DNA of 64,000 nucleotides. Source: Meloidogyne chitwoodi. Lineage: Eukaryota; Nematoda; Chromadorea; Rhabditida; Meloidogynidae. Of the stretch, positions 54,710-64,000 are shown one piece after another. Under the pieces are notes generated by a model. That model was not told where the DNA came from. It made no database searches and saw only the letters and a program-made list of their open reading frames with translations. Each line of letters starts with the position of its first letter. Positions within the stretch are counted from its first letter, which is position 1. The position numbers were made by a program, and so were the translations under genes. The stretch lies in the NCBI GenBank assembly GCA_015183035.1, contig JACZZP010000005.1:2542001-2606000 (forward strand), read 5' to 3'.

Positions 54710-56645
54710 ATGGGTATTTGCCAAAGTCAAGAAGAAAAAGAATTGGAAACAAAGACAAAACAAATTGACAAAGTATTATTACAGGTAATATAATTTTTAA
54801 AAATAATATATAGGTAATTTTCTCATTTTTCAGTCTCATATTGCTCATCAAAAAATTGTTAAACTGCTTCTGCTTGGTTATTAAAATAATTTTATTTAGA
54901 AAATTTATTAAGAGAAAAGCTTAAATAATTTTGATTATTTTTTTAGGTGCTGGTGAATGTGGAAAGAGTACAATTCTAAAGCAAATGAGGTAAATAAATA
55001 TTAAATAAACATTTACTATTTTTATTATTTAGAATTTTGCATGACCATGGGTTTACTGAAGAGGAAAGAGAAAAGCAGAAATTTGCTGTTTATAATAATA
55101 CTGGTAAATTATTTTTTTAAATAAATTAGTATAAGTAATTATTGAACTTTTATTATAGTTATGGCAATGGCTACATTACTTCATGGAATGGCTAAATTGA
55201 ATATTCCTTTCGATAATCGAGGTTTAGAGGTATTTTAATGTTGAAAATAATTATTTTGTAAATTTTATTAATTTTGTGAATTTTCTGATTTTATTCTGAT
55301 TTAAAAAAAATTTAATTCTGATTTTTTAAAAATGAATTTTGATATTTTTAAATCAATTCTGAAATATAAATTCTGATTTTTTAAAAATTATTTCTGATTT
55401 TTAAAAAATTAATCTGATTAAAAATATTAAATCTAATTTTATTCTGATTTTTTAAAAATTAATTTTGATTAGGTATAATATTTCTGATATTTTCATTTTT
55501 AGCCTGCTGCTCACATTGTACTCGATATAGTCAGAAGAGGTGAAGAATCCGAACCCCTGTGCGAGGAATTGGTACTTGCAATCAAAGCACTATGGGCAGA
55601 CAGAAATTTAAGAGAAAAGGTATTACCACGAGGGCAAGAGTTTCAACTTGTCGAAAACAGCAAATAGTGAGTTTTAATATAATTTAACTTTTCTTAATTT
55701 TACTTTTAAATTGAATAATTTAGTTTTCTTGATGCTATCGATCGGACATCCAAACCTGATTATAGGCCTACGGAACATGATATTCTCTTAAGCAGAATTA
55801 AAACAACAGGAATAATTGAGGTAGGATATGTAACTTAAATTAAAAAAACAATCCCCCATATTTATTTAATTGCCAATTTAATATGCTTTATTTTATTAAA
55901 CATTTTAGTCCTTAAATTTAGGTTGGATTTAAAATGAAATCTGTTGACTTTATGGTCTTTGATGTTGGTGGACAGGTTAAAATTAATATAATTTTCAAAA
56001 ATTATTTTTTATGAACTTTAGCGTTCAGAAAGGAAAAAATGGATTCATTGCTTTGAAAATGTCAATTCAATTATTTTTATAACTGCTATTAGTGAATTTG
56101 ATCAGGTTCTGTTTGAGGATGAGACAACGGTAAAATTTTAATTTTTTTCTTTTGCATTGATGGGCTTTATTTAATCAAAAATAAAAAAACTATTTTTAGA
56201 ATCGAATGTTAGAATCAATGCGACTTTTTGAAAGTATATGCAATTCTAGATGGTTTATAAATACTTCAATGATTGTTTTTCTCAACAAAACAGATTTATT
56301 TATTGAAAAAATTAAAAGAACATCAATTAAAGTTTGCTTTAATGATTTTAAAGGTTAAATTTTAAAAATATTACACATATTTAATAACTCATTAAATTTA
56401 TAGGTTCTGACACTTACAACGACCAAGTAAAATTTATTGAAGAAAAATTTGAAGCAATGAATGCAAATCCAGATAAAACTCTGTATATGCATCAAACTTG
56501 TGCTACTGATACTAATCAAGTAATTTAAATTAAAATGTTATTTAACCTAATTTATTTCAAAATTTTAATTTAGGTGCAACTCATTCTTGATTCTGTCATT
56601 GATCTAATTATTCAAACAAATTTACAGGGATGTGGTTTATATTAA
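54710..56645 (+). CDS. G protein alpha subunit, Gi/o class
   Basis: About ten exons read in frame from [10 protein letters not shown] at 54710 to LQGCGLY before the stop at 56645. MGxxxS predicts myristoylation, and Cys3 palmitoylation fits less well because position 3 is Ile. Landmarks are P-loop GAGECGKST, switch [21 protein letters not shown] and CATDTNQ. The C-terminal GCGLY keeps the Gi/o Cys. It is split within the P-loop region by an intron that the paralog at 45564 lacks. Other junctions agree. It would couple receptors to second-messenger pathways at the plasma membrane. The class follows from the C-terminus; the C. elegans counterpart was not identified. It lies 7 kb downstream of its paralog in the same orientation. 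Confidence 0.93.
55255..55500 (+). repeat. Degenerate TTCTGATTTT tandem repeat in intron
   Basis: AATTCTGATTTTTTAAAAA-like units recur about eight times in one intron of the G-alpha gene, with variable length. Confidence 0.6.
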
Positions 56646-56786
56646 TAATATAAATATTTATTAAATTGATAAATCTAATTAAAAATTTTATTTTTTATAA
56701 CTTTTATTAATTTGTTGTGTAATATACACAAATATTTTATTTTGAAAAATAATTAAAACAAAAATTCCAAAATTTTTCTGTACTTT

Positions 56787-57153
56787 TTAACAAGGAGGTG
56801 TAGTTCTAGTAAATGTACTACTACTACTGGATAAATTTCTTTTAATTTTTGTGTTTGCCCAGCCTGATTCACATATTGAGTGGCCACAACATTGCCCACA
56901 AATGTTTGCACCCTTTTAAAGTAAAAACAGATTTATAAACAACAAAATATATTTTAGAAGGAAATTCAATCTCAGAGAAAGAACTATCCCACAAAAGAAA
57001 ATAATTTGTAAAATCTACTTTCGAAAGTAAACATTGTCTTAGCATTTGATGCCTTCTGCATTTTGAACAAGGTCCCATACATGCAAATTGACAAGCACAG
57101 GTACAACGGCATGAATCTTTTGCGCATCGAATTCCTCCACAATGAATTGTCAT
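56787..57153 (-). CDS. Short cysteine-rich protein, no signal peptide
   Basis: Exon 1 (57153 to about 57019) begins MTIHCGGIRCAKDSCRCTCA and has ten Cys in about 40 residues. Exon 2 (about 56912-56787) reads GANICGQCCGHSICESGWAN, then a Ser run and TFTRTTPPC. The GT-AG junction is phase 0. It encodes about 86 residues. Reading exon 1 straight on gives a longer, unlikely frame, so the spliced form is preferred. Paired CxC and CxxxC spacing suggests metal binding or a disulphide-rich fold. With no signal peptide it may be intracellular, or the first exon may lie further upstream. Confidence 0.5.
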
Positions 57154-57614
57154 TTTTAATTATTAAATTTTAATATTTAAAAAAAGTAATTAAGTGTCAA
57201 ATAATAAATTAATGGTTACAAAATTAAAGCAAAAAGTAAGAAAAAAATAAAGAAATAAAAAGAATTGAACAGTAATAAATGACAAATAAATAAATGAACA
57301 CATGCTTGTTTAGCTTTGTAGCTAAACACATGTTTAGCTACAATGAAGAAATAACAAGTTAAAATAAACATTGTAGTATTTTGATGTTTATCGATTTTGA
57401 TTAACGTTATAGTTTAATTAAAGGAATATATTTTTGATTTCCAATAAATTTTAAATTTTATAAAAAATTTTGAGTGTTTCGTAACAATAACTTGACTGAA
57501 AAAATCAAAATTTTAGAATTGTATAATTTTTTAAGTTTTTTTATTTTTATTTAAATTTAATTTTTTAATAAATATTTTTCATTAGCAAAATTTCATATGA
57601 AAATCAAAGCACAC
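57154..57614. other. Spacer between divergent genes
   Basis: A small hairpin around 57308-57348 (TTTAGCTTTGTAGCTAAA type) is the only structure noted. Confidence 0.4.
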
Positions 57615-57621
57615 TGCACTT
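57615..57621 (+). promoter_or_regulatory. TGCACTT motif upstream of small peptide ORF
   Basis: TGCACTT lies 12 bp before the ATG at 57634. It matches the TGCMCTT core reported, from memory, as a dorsal-gland effector motif in Meloidogyne. A 7-mer can occur by chance, and this one is unusually close to the ATG. Confidence 0.25.
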
Positions 57622-57633
57622 TTTTAATGTATT

Positions 57634-57771
57634 ATGGCATTCGTAAAATTGATACGAAGGCGTAGGCTATGGTTTTTTGGCATATTACTTCTTTCTCTCC
57701 ACATATGTAAATGTGTAGCAGTGAATGAAGCCTCGGCAAAATTTTACATGGGCTATACATTAAGAAATTAA
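57634..57771 (+). CDS. Possible 45-residue secreted peptide
   Basis: The open frame encodes MAFVKLIRRRRLWFFGILLL, then SLHICKCVAV and a short tail ending YMGYTLRN. The basic start, hydrophobic core and small residues at VAV form a good signal peptide, leaving a mature peptide of about 16 residues. A GTAAAT donor inside the frame (about 57709) means it could instead be the first exon of a longer gene. No family recognised. Confidence 0.35.
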   Translation: MAFVKLIRRRRLWFFGILLLSLHICKCVAVNEASAKFYMGYTLRN

Positions 57772-58315
57772 AGATTATTCAGTGTGTTTTAATTTTCTTT
57801 TAAAATTTTGGCTATATGATTTAATACAAAAGGTCTCAAGTAAAAACACACTTAAAATCAAAATATAGTTTTACGAACTTGAAATTTTAATTAATAAAGC
57901 GTTCACTAGTCTTTAAATTTATTTATTAATGCCTTTGTTAAAAAAATTAACATAAAATTTTTTTATTTTTTAAATTTATTTAAAAAGAGAAGCAAAACAC
58001 ACTGCTTTAATCTCTATTCTACTTTTTCTATTATGATCAGGCAAATCCTAAGAGGGCGTTACATATTTTGGATTTTCCTACCGATTCTAATATTAAAGCG
58101 AGGCATTCAATTATTTCTTCACTTATTTTATTTAGAATTTAATATTTGAGTTTTAAATTTTAATTAAGATTTTTTACGCGAATTATTAGCTAGAGATTTC
58201 AGGACGGTTGTAAAGGCTTTTTATTTTTAATATTTTGTATTTTTGTAAAAAATGTTTAATTATATTTTTAGCTATCAAATTATATTCATATACTTTTTAA
58301 ATTTGTAAAAAACAA

Positions 58316-59192
58316 ATGGATAAATTTATTATGCTCATAGCAATATTTGTGGGTTTTTGTGTCAATTGTGTTTTATCGATGTATTTATCGCCTCAATGGT
58401 CAGCTTCGAAATCTCCGCTGCATATAGGTGTAAAGGGTTTACAGGGGAGTGAAATTAAAGGACTTAACTTACACGCTATTAATGGCAAACATTTTCAATA
58501 CTCATTAGAAGGAAGCGCTAAATTCAATGATCATGGGTTACTTTATGTTTTTAAACAAAAGAACTTTAGAAAAAACAAAAAAAAATTTGTCATACAAAGG
58601 AATTAAATTAAAAATAATTTCCAATATTTCTGAAATTATGGAAATTTAAAAAGCAACTTTAAGTTTATGTCCTTTTTCGTAAAATCTTTGGTTTTTATTA
58701 TATTAAATGCAAAAAATTGCATTAAATAATTAGATTTAAGACTATTTTTAAACTTTTCAGCAATTCTCATCAAACCAAAAATGAGGTAAATTATTTTTCA
58801 AAATAATGTGTTAAACTCGTGATCACACTGATTAAAAAACAACACCCTAGTTGCTCATTTGTAAGAATATCTGACCTAAGTTCAATATATTAAATATTTA
58901 AGGGACTGTCTCTAAATACGCCCAATATCTGAATTTTTTCTTATCTCTGCAATTTTCCTTATAGATGCGAGGATTTCTATTTGGTATATAAAGTAACATG
59001 CCTAGAAGAATCACATAAAATGTAGCAAATTATAAAAAATATATTTAGATTGAGGAACTATCACCCAAGAGTAGAACAATCTTAAACCAATGGATTGAAG
59101 ATGAGAGCGAAGTGTCTACTCCCCAAAATCCAAACTCAAACGAATCAAAAAAGTCTAAAATCAAACTGAAGGAATGTTGCACCATAATGTGA
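58316..59192 (+). CDS. Secreted protein with C-terminal CaaX box (CCTIM)
   Basis: Exon 1 (58316 to about 58537) gives a signal peptide MDKFIMLIAIFVGFCVNCVL and a polar region with LKGLN-type Gly/Leu repeats. Exon 2 is 58761-58785 (NSHQTKNE). Exon 3, 59049-59192, begins IEELSPKSRTILNQWIEDES and ends SKKSKIKLKECCTIM. Phases match if exon 1 stops at the GGTTACT donor. Reading it on instead gives a 96-residue form with a basic tail. The end is polybasic, then Cys-Cys, then a CaaX box (C-T-I-M), as in Ras-like membrane anchors. The gene at 6950 ends in the same CTIM. The protein is otherwise unknown. Exon 1 to exon 2 joining is the weakest step. Confidence 0.55.
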
Positions 59193-59491
59193 AAATTGAT
59201 GCTTTCTACGTTTAACTCGCTGGTTCTGAGTAACATGTTTGGAAAATCAAATATTTATTTTAGATTAGTAGATCGATAAATTATTATATTCTATAACTGA
59301 ATTGATTAAAAATTTTAATTTTTTTGAGAAAAATCACAAATCAAACCAGATTTAACAGTAAATATTGATATTTTTGAGTAAACTTTTTATTTTAAATAAA
59401 AATGTTCAATACAAAATACCTTAGCGGTTCAGGCGGTTCCATCACCCATCAAAATATTCTGGAAAAAAATAAATTAGTTCAATTTTTTAAA

Positions 59492-60089
59492 TTATTTACA
59501 TGCCATATTCATTTCGAACTCCCATTTGCTTATAGTGCCATCATGATCAATGTCCATCTAAAATTTAAAAAAAGTCTTATCTTTATAAAATTAATTTAAA
59601 AAATTTACCCAGTCTTTAATATATTCCAAAGAGTATGCCCTCAATTCTAAATCGTCAACTTTCCCGTTTCCATCAACATCAAGCTTTTTCAATTTTGCTT
59701 CAGTAAAAAATGAATGATATTTATTTATTGCCTCTTCACTATTTTCGACAACCCAAACAGCTTTCCAAAATTTTGGTCCATAAACAAATCTTTTTAATTC
59801 TTCCATATCAATGCCGCCATCTTTATTTTCATCTGCCATCTAAATTTTAAATATTTTAGATGACAAATTTAAATTTTCCATAAAAATTAACTCACAGTAA
59901 ATAAATTTGCCTTTTTCTTTGCCCCTGGTGTGTTTTTCTTGTCTTCATTATCTTTAAATTAATTTAAAAAAAAACATTTTTTAAATTCATTTTTAATAAA
60001 AACCAACTACCTTTAGATTTATTAGACAATACTGAAATTATAAATAATCCAAAAATAATTAAATTAAAAAAAATTATAATTATTTTCAT
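59492..60089 (-). CDS. Secreted EF-hand calcium-binding protein
   Basis: The signal peptide MKIIIIFFNLIIFGLFIISV is followed by a short Lys-rich exon (NTPGAKKKANLFT). Three canonical EF loops come next: DENKDGGIDMEE, DVDGNGKVDDLE and DIDHDGTISKWE, each with acidic or Asn residues at 1, 3, 5 and Glu at 12. The exon run is about 60089, 59950, 59838-59609 and about 59560-59492, all in phase. The stop follows NMACK. It comes to about 145 residues with no ER-retention signal. The EF pattern fits small calmodulin/calumenin-like secreted proteins. It is likely to bind calcium in the secretory path or outside; a parasitism role is unproven. Confidence 0.82.
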
Positions 60090-60854
60090 TTTTATTTGTG
60101 ATCAGAGTTGGATAATTTTTTAAGAAATATATTTAAATTTTAAAATAATCTATAAAAATTGTTAGGAAAAAAATATTCTTTCTCTACTAATTTACCTATA
60201 TTTGAAAGTTAGTGAAAATTAATAAAAAAAATCTTTTTTTATATACATATATTTTTTGACATTCGCCAAGGCCGCAAAATAAATGTGTAAAAAGATCTAA
60301 AATCATTCTCTTTTAATTAATGAGAACAATAATTCGATTAAATAATTTATAAATAGGTATTTTAATTTAAGTGTGTAATGATTTAAAAGGATTTAATTTG
60401 TAGAAATTTTTGATTAAATTATTATAAATTGCTATTGACTTTTTTACTTTTGTTTTAAGATTTTTAATTGAGTTCTGATATCTAAAAATAAATCAAAAGA
60501 ATGGTGTAATGATACGTAAATAGGTTAAATTTATTAATTTTCCGTTCTACCACACTTCAAATTGAGTATGTGAGACTAAGACTTTATTAACAGTGACAGT
60601 GGTTTTTATACTGAACCTTGACCATACAGCTTTTATGTAAAAAACCTCCAGCAACTCGAATAATTTTTTTCCCTCATTTAATTTTAGTATTTAATTCTTT
60701 AAATTATTTTTTATGCTTTATTGACTTCTAACTTTATTTTTTTATAATTTCATTAAAAAATTAATGCAACTAGGCAACAATATTTCCGCCTAACTTTTAA
60801 TTTTATAATTTATAATATTTCCTTTTTTTATTCAGTAATGCACTTAAGTAATAA
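60090..60854. other. AT-rich spacer
   Basis: Upstream of the EF-hand gene up to the Merlin element. No gene or RNA was recognised. Confidence 0.45.
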
Positions 60855-61556
60855 AAGGCTAGGGTACTTGTCGGTTATCCCTACGCACTTTTGCGGACTT
60901 TTTTTTGCGGACAAAATTTATTAATATATATAAAACAACTACAATAAAAAATCAATCCAATGCCCAATATTTCCCCCAAGCAAGTATAATTTCTTCAAAA
61001 ACGTCTCCATCACCAATCATTTTCCTCCAAATAAATTCTGCAAAATAACTTTCCAAATGATGACGTGCTGTAGATTTCTAATTGCTCTTCACACCATTTT
61101 ATAGATGTGAGTTCTTTAGCCCAACTATAGATGAACCGAACAATTGTGACAAATGAAAGTTTCGTATTGCTGAACCAGTTGCCACTGCGAACACCTTGTT
61201 GTTGACGACATCTCCTACATTCCCAAACTGGACGTTGTTTGTGATAAAGTTTCATTTCATGTCCATCGCGACAAACTCTAGTTTTGTGTAGAAGACCTCG
61301 ATCTTGTAAAAATTCGATGGCATCTTTTTCAGTTGTTGGCAAATCCCAAATTTTCATTATAAAGTAAATAGAATAATAAAATCAAAATAATAGACTGCAA
61401 CTAAATAAAATATCAAATTAAAAAAATAAAATTTAAAATAGAATACAATAAAATGTACTTTTTTATTTATTCTTGTCTTTTTATATATTAATAAATTTTG
61501 TCCGCAAAAAAAGTCCGCAAAAGTGCGTAGGGATAACCGACAAGTACCAAGGCTAG
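60855..61556. mobile_element. Merlin DNA transposon, internally deleted
   Basis: The element is 60863-61548 (686 bp) with a perfect 8-bp target duplication AAGGCTAG (60855-60862 and 61549-61556). Near-perfect inverted ends of over 50 bp start GGTACTTGTCGGTTATCC and include ACGCACTTTTGCGGAC. The 8-bp duplication and the transposase remnant inside identify the Merlin superfamily. The identical duplications and matching ends suggest a recent insertion. Confidence 0.88.
61010..61357 (-). pseudogene. Truncated Merlin (IS1595-like) transposase
   Basis: The 115-residue frame begins MKIWDLPTTEKDAIEFLQDR and holds the N-terminal zinc-binding part: CRDGHEM, then WECRRCRQQQGVRSGNWF and FVTIVRFIYSWAKELT. 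This pattern is typical of IS1595/ISXO2-like transposases. The catalytic DDE domain is missing; the frame stops after LEENDW. A short continuation in another frame (IGDGDVFEEIILAWGKYWALD with stop, about 61025-60960) may be a leftover of the C-terminus. Full transposases are roughly twice to three times longer, so the copy is dead. Confidence 0.8.
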
Positions 61557-61957
61557 AATTATTTTAAAAAAATTTCACATTGTTTATCACGCAAGGTTTT
61601 ATTAAAGTTTTAAAAACTTTTCTTTTCATATTGTTCAAATATTTTAATGTGGCTTTATATTTTAATTTTAAAAATTTTATTATTTATTTTTTTATTTATC
61701 TTTTAACATATTTATCAATGATATTTGTCCGATACCAGATACCCAAAACTTAATAATAGATACTATATGTTTTATTTTTTATTTTCTCTTTTCATTCCTG
61801 ACTCGAAAATTTTTTTGAAAAACAGCAATTTACGAAATAAAAATAGTTAAAAAATGATATAATATCACATTCTGTCATCAAAATTTTCAAATCCTAATTT
61901 TAAAAAATCAAAAACTGATTTAAAAATTTTCTTTCGCGTCTACATTCGATTTCGTAT
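61557..61957. other. AT-rich spacer
   Basis: Nothing recognised between the Merlin element and the end of the secreted gene. Confidence 0.4.
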
Positions 61958-62576
61958 TTAATGATGTCCACTACATTTGTCCATTCCCTTCTGTACCACA
62001 TTATTAATAAATCCAGTTATAGGACGGTATACATCTGGTGAAATAACATGAGGTTTTGGATTTGGAGGCGCTTCTAAGTGTTTTTTAATATAGGCTTGTT
62101 TAATTCGTTCTTGAAGATTTTGTGGACCAAACAGATTAATTGTAGATTTGCTTTCTTCATCCGATTCTTTCATGACTAAAAAAGATTTTTTTAACAATTT
62201 AATTTAATTTTATTTGCATTGTCAAAGTCTTTTTTCTTAAACTTTTTGTAATATTTTTAACTAAAATATATATCTATTTTTTAATGTTAGAATGATGATT
62301 AATTTTCATATTATAAATATTACCATCTGAGTGTCGCAAAAGATTTCTTGATGAAGACCCTGAAAAATTAGAAGTAAAAAAAATAAATAAAATCTTCAAA
62401 GGCATTTTTTAATATGCTGCGATATCTAACAGAAATTTACAAGTTATTTTATTATTTAACAAACCACTATCTGAAGAGTGGCGTGGGCCTTCAATTTTAG
62501 CTGACCTTCCGACACAGTTTGAAAATTCAAATAGTAATATAGAAATAATTATTGTTATAATAATAATGTTGGACAT
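61958..62576 (-). CDS. Small secreted protein, unknown
   Basis: Three exons: 62576 to about 62469 (signal peptide MSNIIIITIIISILLFEFSN, then CVGRSAKIEGPRHSSDS), a 35-bp exon near 62360-62326 (SSSRNLLRHSD) and about 62179-61958. Both introns are phase 1 and GT-AG. The mature chain of about 95 residues has two HSSDS/HSD motifs in adjacent exons and a final segment EAPPNPKPHVISPDVYRPIT ending KGMDKCSGHH. No domain is recognised. It is convergent to the Merlin relic side and divergent from the gene at the right edge. Confidence 0.6.
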
Positions 62577-63813
62577 TCTGTGCTCTTGCTCAAAATTTTA
62601 AATTTATAAAATATACATATTTTTGGAAAAATTATATATTCTATTAGAAATTTGGATAATCATTGAAAACTAAACTTTACTCTGTACGCTTACTTAATCA
62701 GATCTTTTACCTAAACAATTGGGTTTTATTTTTCCTCTAAACAGCCGTCCGCTCATCTTTTTAAACAACTTGAAAAATTTAAATTAAAGTAAGGACTCAG
62801 TATTAAATTCTAAATGAAATAAATGGTTATATGGCCTCGCTTTAATAGAATATGAGCAAAAATCCACAAATCACCACACACACTGCATTGATTTCTTATA
62901 AATTATAAATTGCAAATATTGGCATTTTCGTTCTTATAAATGTACTTTTATGGGGAGTAAAAAGCCTTGTATACTCCTCCGCTTAATAAACTATACTTTA
63001 GGTAGTACAATGCATTGTGTTTTGTTTTCTGCTAATATTCGGCTAAATTATTTAGATATTAAAAAAATAAAAAACTGTAAAACGAGTAAAACTTTGCTAA
63101 TTAACGTTTAAAAAGTTATAGCCTTTTGACATTACTTTTTTAATTTTAAATGTCTTCTATTTATTAATAATTACCTAATTTATAGCTATATCTTACACAT
63201 TGTTTTTATTCAATTAGCTTACAAAATAATAGCTTTGCTATTACTTGCAAATGCCAATAAATAATAGTAGTTTTATTTCATTAAACATTATTTATATTTT
63301 TATTATAATTATATGTTTAAGTGCGTTTAGCATTTTATCCCTTTTTTAATCGCCAAAATTATTTATATCCCCCAAAAAAAAAAATCTTATATTCATATAA
63401 TCTACCTATTTTCCTATAAATCAACTTAAACATACAAACTTTATTTCGTTGTCACTCAATCATTAATTTATATTAACGTACACGCAACTTTGAATCCAAC
63501 AAGGAATAAAGTTTTTCTTTTAAAACTACATAAAAATACAAATTTTTCCCTTCAAAGTTATGATTTTTTCCTTCATTTTTGAACTTTTTAATAAAAAATA
63601 TTTTAAATAGACCTTTTATCAAAAAAAAATTAAACTAAAATTTGCTTTCGCGTGTTAAGTGGAGATTTTAAAATTAACAAAGTATGCTTAATATAAAATC
63701 CAATTTTTTTTATTTCACCTGTAATTTTTTGAAATGCAATAATATTTTGTATTTTTAAGTTTTTATTCGTTTTTATTTAAGAAAGAAAAAAGTTAGTTTA
63801 TTAATTTAAGCAT
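62577..63813. other. Intergenic region between divergent genes
   Basis: AT-rich with no supported gene. A CACACACTGCATTG patch near 62874 loosely recalls CACACTGC sequences at 57611 and 57990, without a clear element. Confidence 0.35.
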
Positions 63814-64000
63814 ATGAATCTACGCGAATTTAATTCTTCATCTGAACACAATGGAATTGCCGAATTTATTGATAATTTAAAATTTCGAATGTTTTGTTGT
63901 AACAATGATCGTCGCTTTAATTTTTATAAAAATGAACTAGAAAAGCGTGATTTAATGAAACGATCACGTACAATAGATGAAGAACTTGAGAGCGAGAAAA
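63814..64000 (+). CDS. Probable G-alpha subunit (G12-like), 3' partial
   Basis: The frame from ATG 63814 runs off the window. After a 25-residue leader comes MFCCNNDRRFNFYKNELEKR, then LMKRSRTIDEELESEK. The Cys pair near the start and the RSR-x-ID-x-x-L-x-x-E-K helix match the N-terminal helix of G12/Gq-type alpha subunits, just before the P-loop exon. Without the GTPase domain the call rests on about 20 residues. The presence of two other G-alpha genes nearby makes it more likely. Confidence 0.45.
   Translation, partial: MNLREFNSSSEHNGIAEFIDNLKFRMFCCNNDRRFNFYKNELEKRDLMKRSRTIDEELESEK

Noticed and set aside
59045..59236. 63-codon minus-strand frame
   Set aside because: Shadow of the last exon of the CaaX gene.
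1..64000. CRISPR arrays, operons with ribosome binding sites, prophage
   Set aside because: The window is eukaryotic nuclear DNA with spliced genes; the tandem arrays are minisatellites without spacers.

Overview
The window is nuclear DNA of a plant-parasitic nematode, most likely a root-knot nematode (Meloidogyne). It is very AT-rich, its genes are cut by many short GT-AG introns, and it carries a combination known from these animals: GH5 cellulases with family 2 carbohydrate-binding modules (CBM2), a secreted stand-alone CBM2 protein, and many small genes with signal peptides but no recognisable domain. The species is not decided here; the very low GC suggests a graminicola-, chitwoodi- or hapla-like species, which is inference. 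Almost all genes are multi-exon, so the models were built by hand from reading frame, splice sites and intron phase. Exon edges marked uncertain should be treated that way.

Layout. 1-6.1 kb: two tandem phospholipase A2-like genes whose catalytic His-Asp pair is replaced, and a Cys-rich ET-module-like gene. 6.9-8.2 kb: a secreted protein ending in a CaaX box. 9.5-14.9 kb: cell-wall island with a CBM2 protein, then two divergent GH5-CBM2 cellulases that form a 1,255-bp-arm inverted repeat. 15.4-25.3 kb: two small or Lys-rich secreted or membrane genes and one small alpha-helical secreted gene among Merlin-like and hAT-like miniature transposons. 27.1-34.1 kb: a JAZ/U1-type multi-zinc-finger gene whose first intron holds a hAT-like element and two large minisatellites. 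35-43.6 kb: two secreted proteins, a third divergent GH5 without CBM, a piggyBac-like miniature element and a short-chain dehydrogenase. 45.6-57.2 kb: two Gi/o-type G-alpha genes with small secreted or hypothetical genes between them and a Cys-rich gene behind. 57.6-64 kb: a tiny secreted peptide, a second secreted CaaX protein, a secreted EF-hand protein, a Merlin transposon relic, another small secreted protein, and the start of a probable third G-alpha gene.

How it fits together. The cellulases and CBM2 protein would loosen plant cell walls. The many signal-peptide proteins around them look like candidate effectors, so the region reads as a secretome island with a few housekeeping or signalling genes (G-alpha, SDR, zinc finger). 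The most unexpected feature is a dispersed family of about 28 short hairpins with a fixed flank (ATTTTTG on one side, AA-T-rich on the other) but changing, self-complementary stems. It lies in introns and spacers between 8.6 and 47 kb. Its non-Watson-Crick pairs are G-U in one orientation only, which suggests a structured RNA stage.
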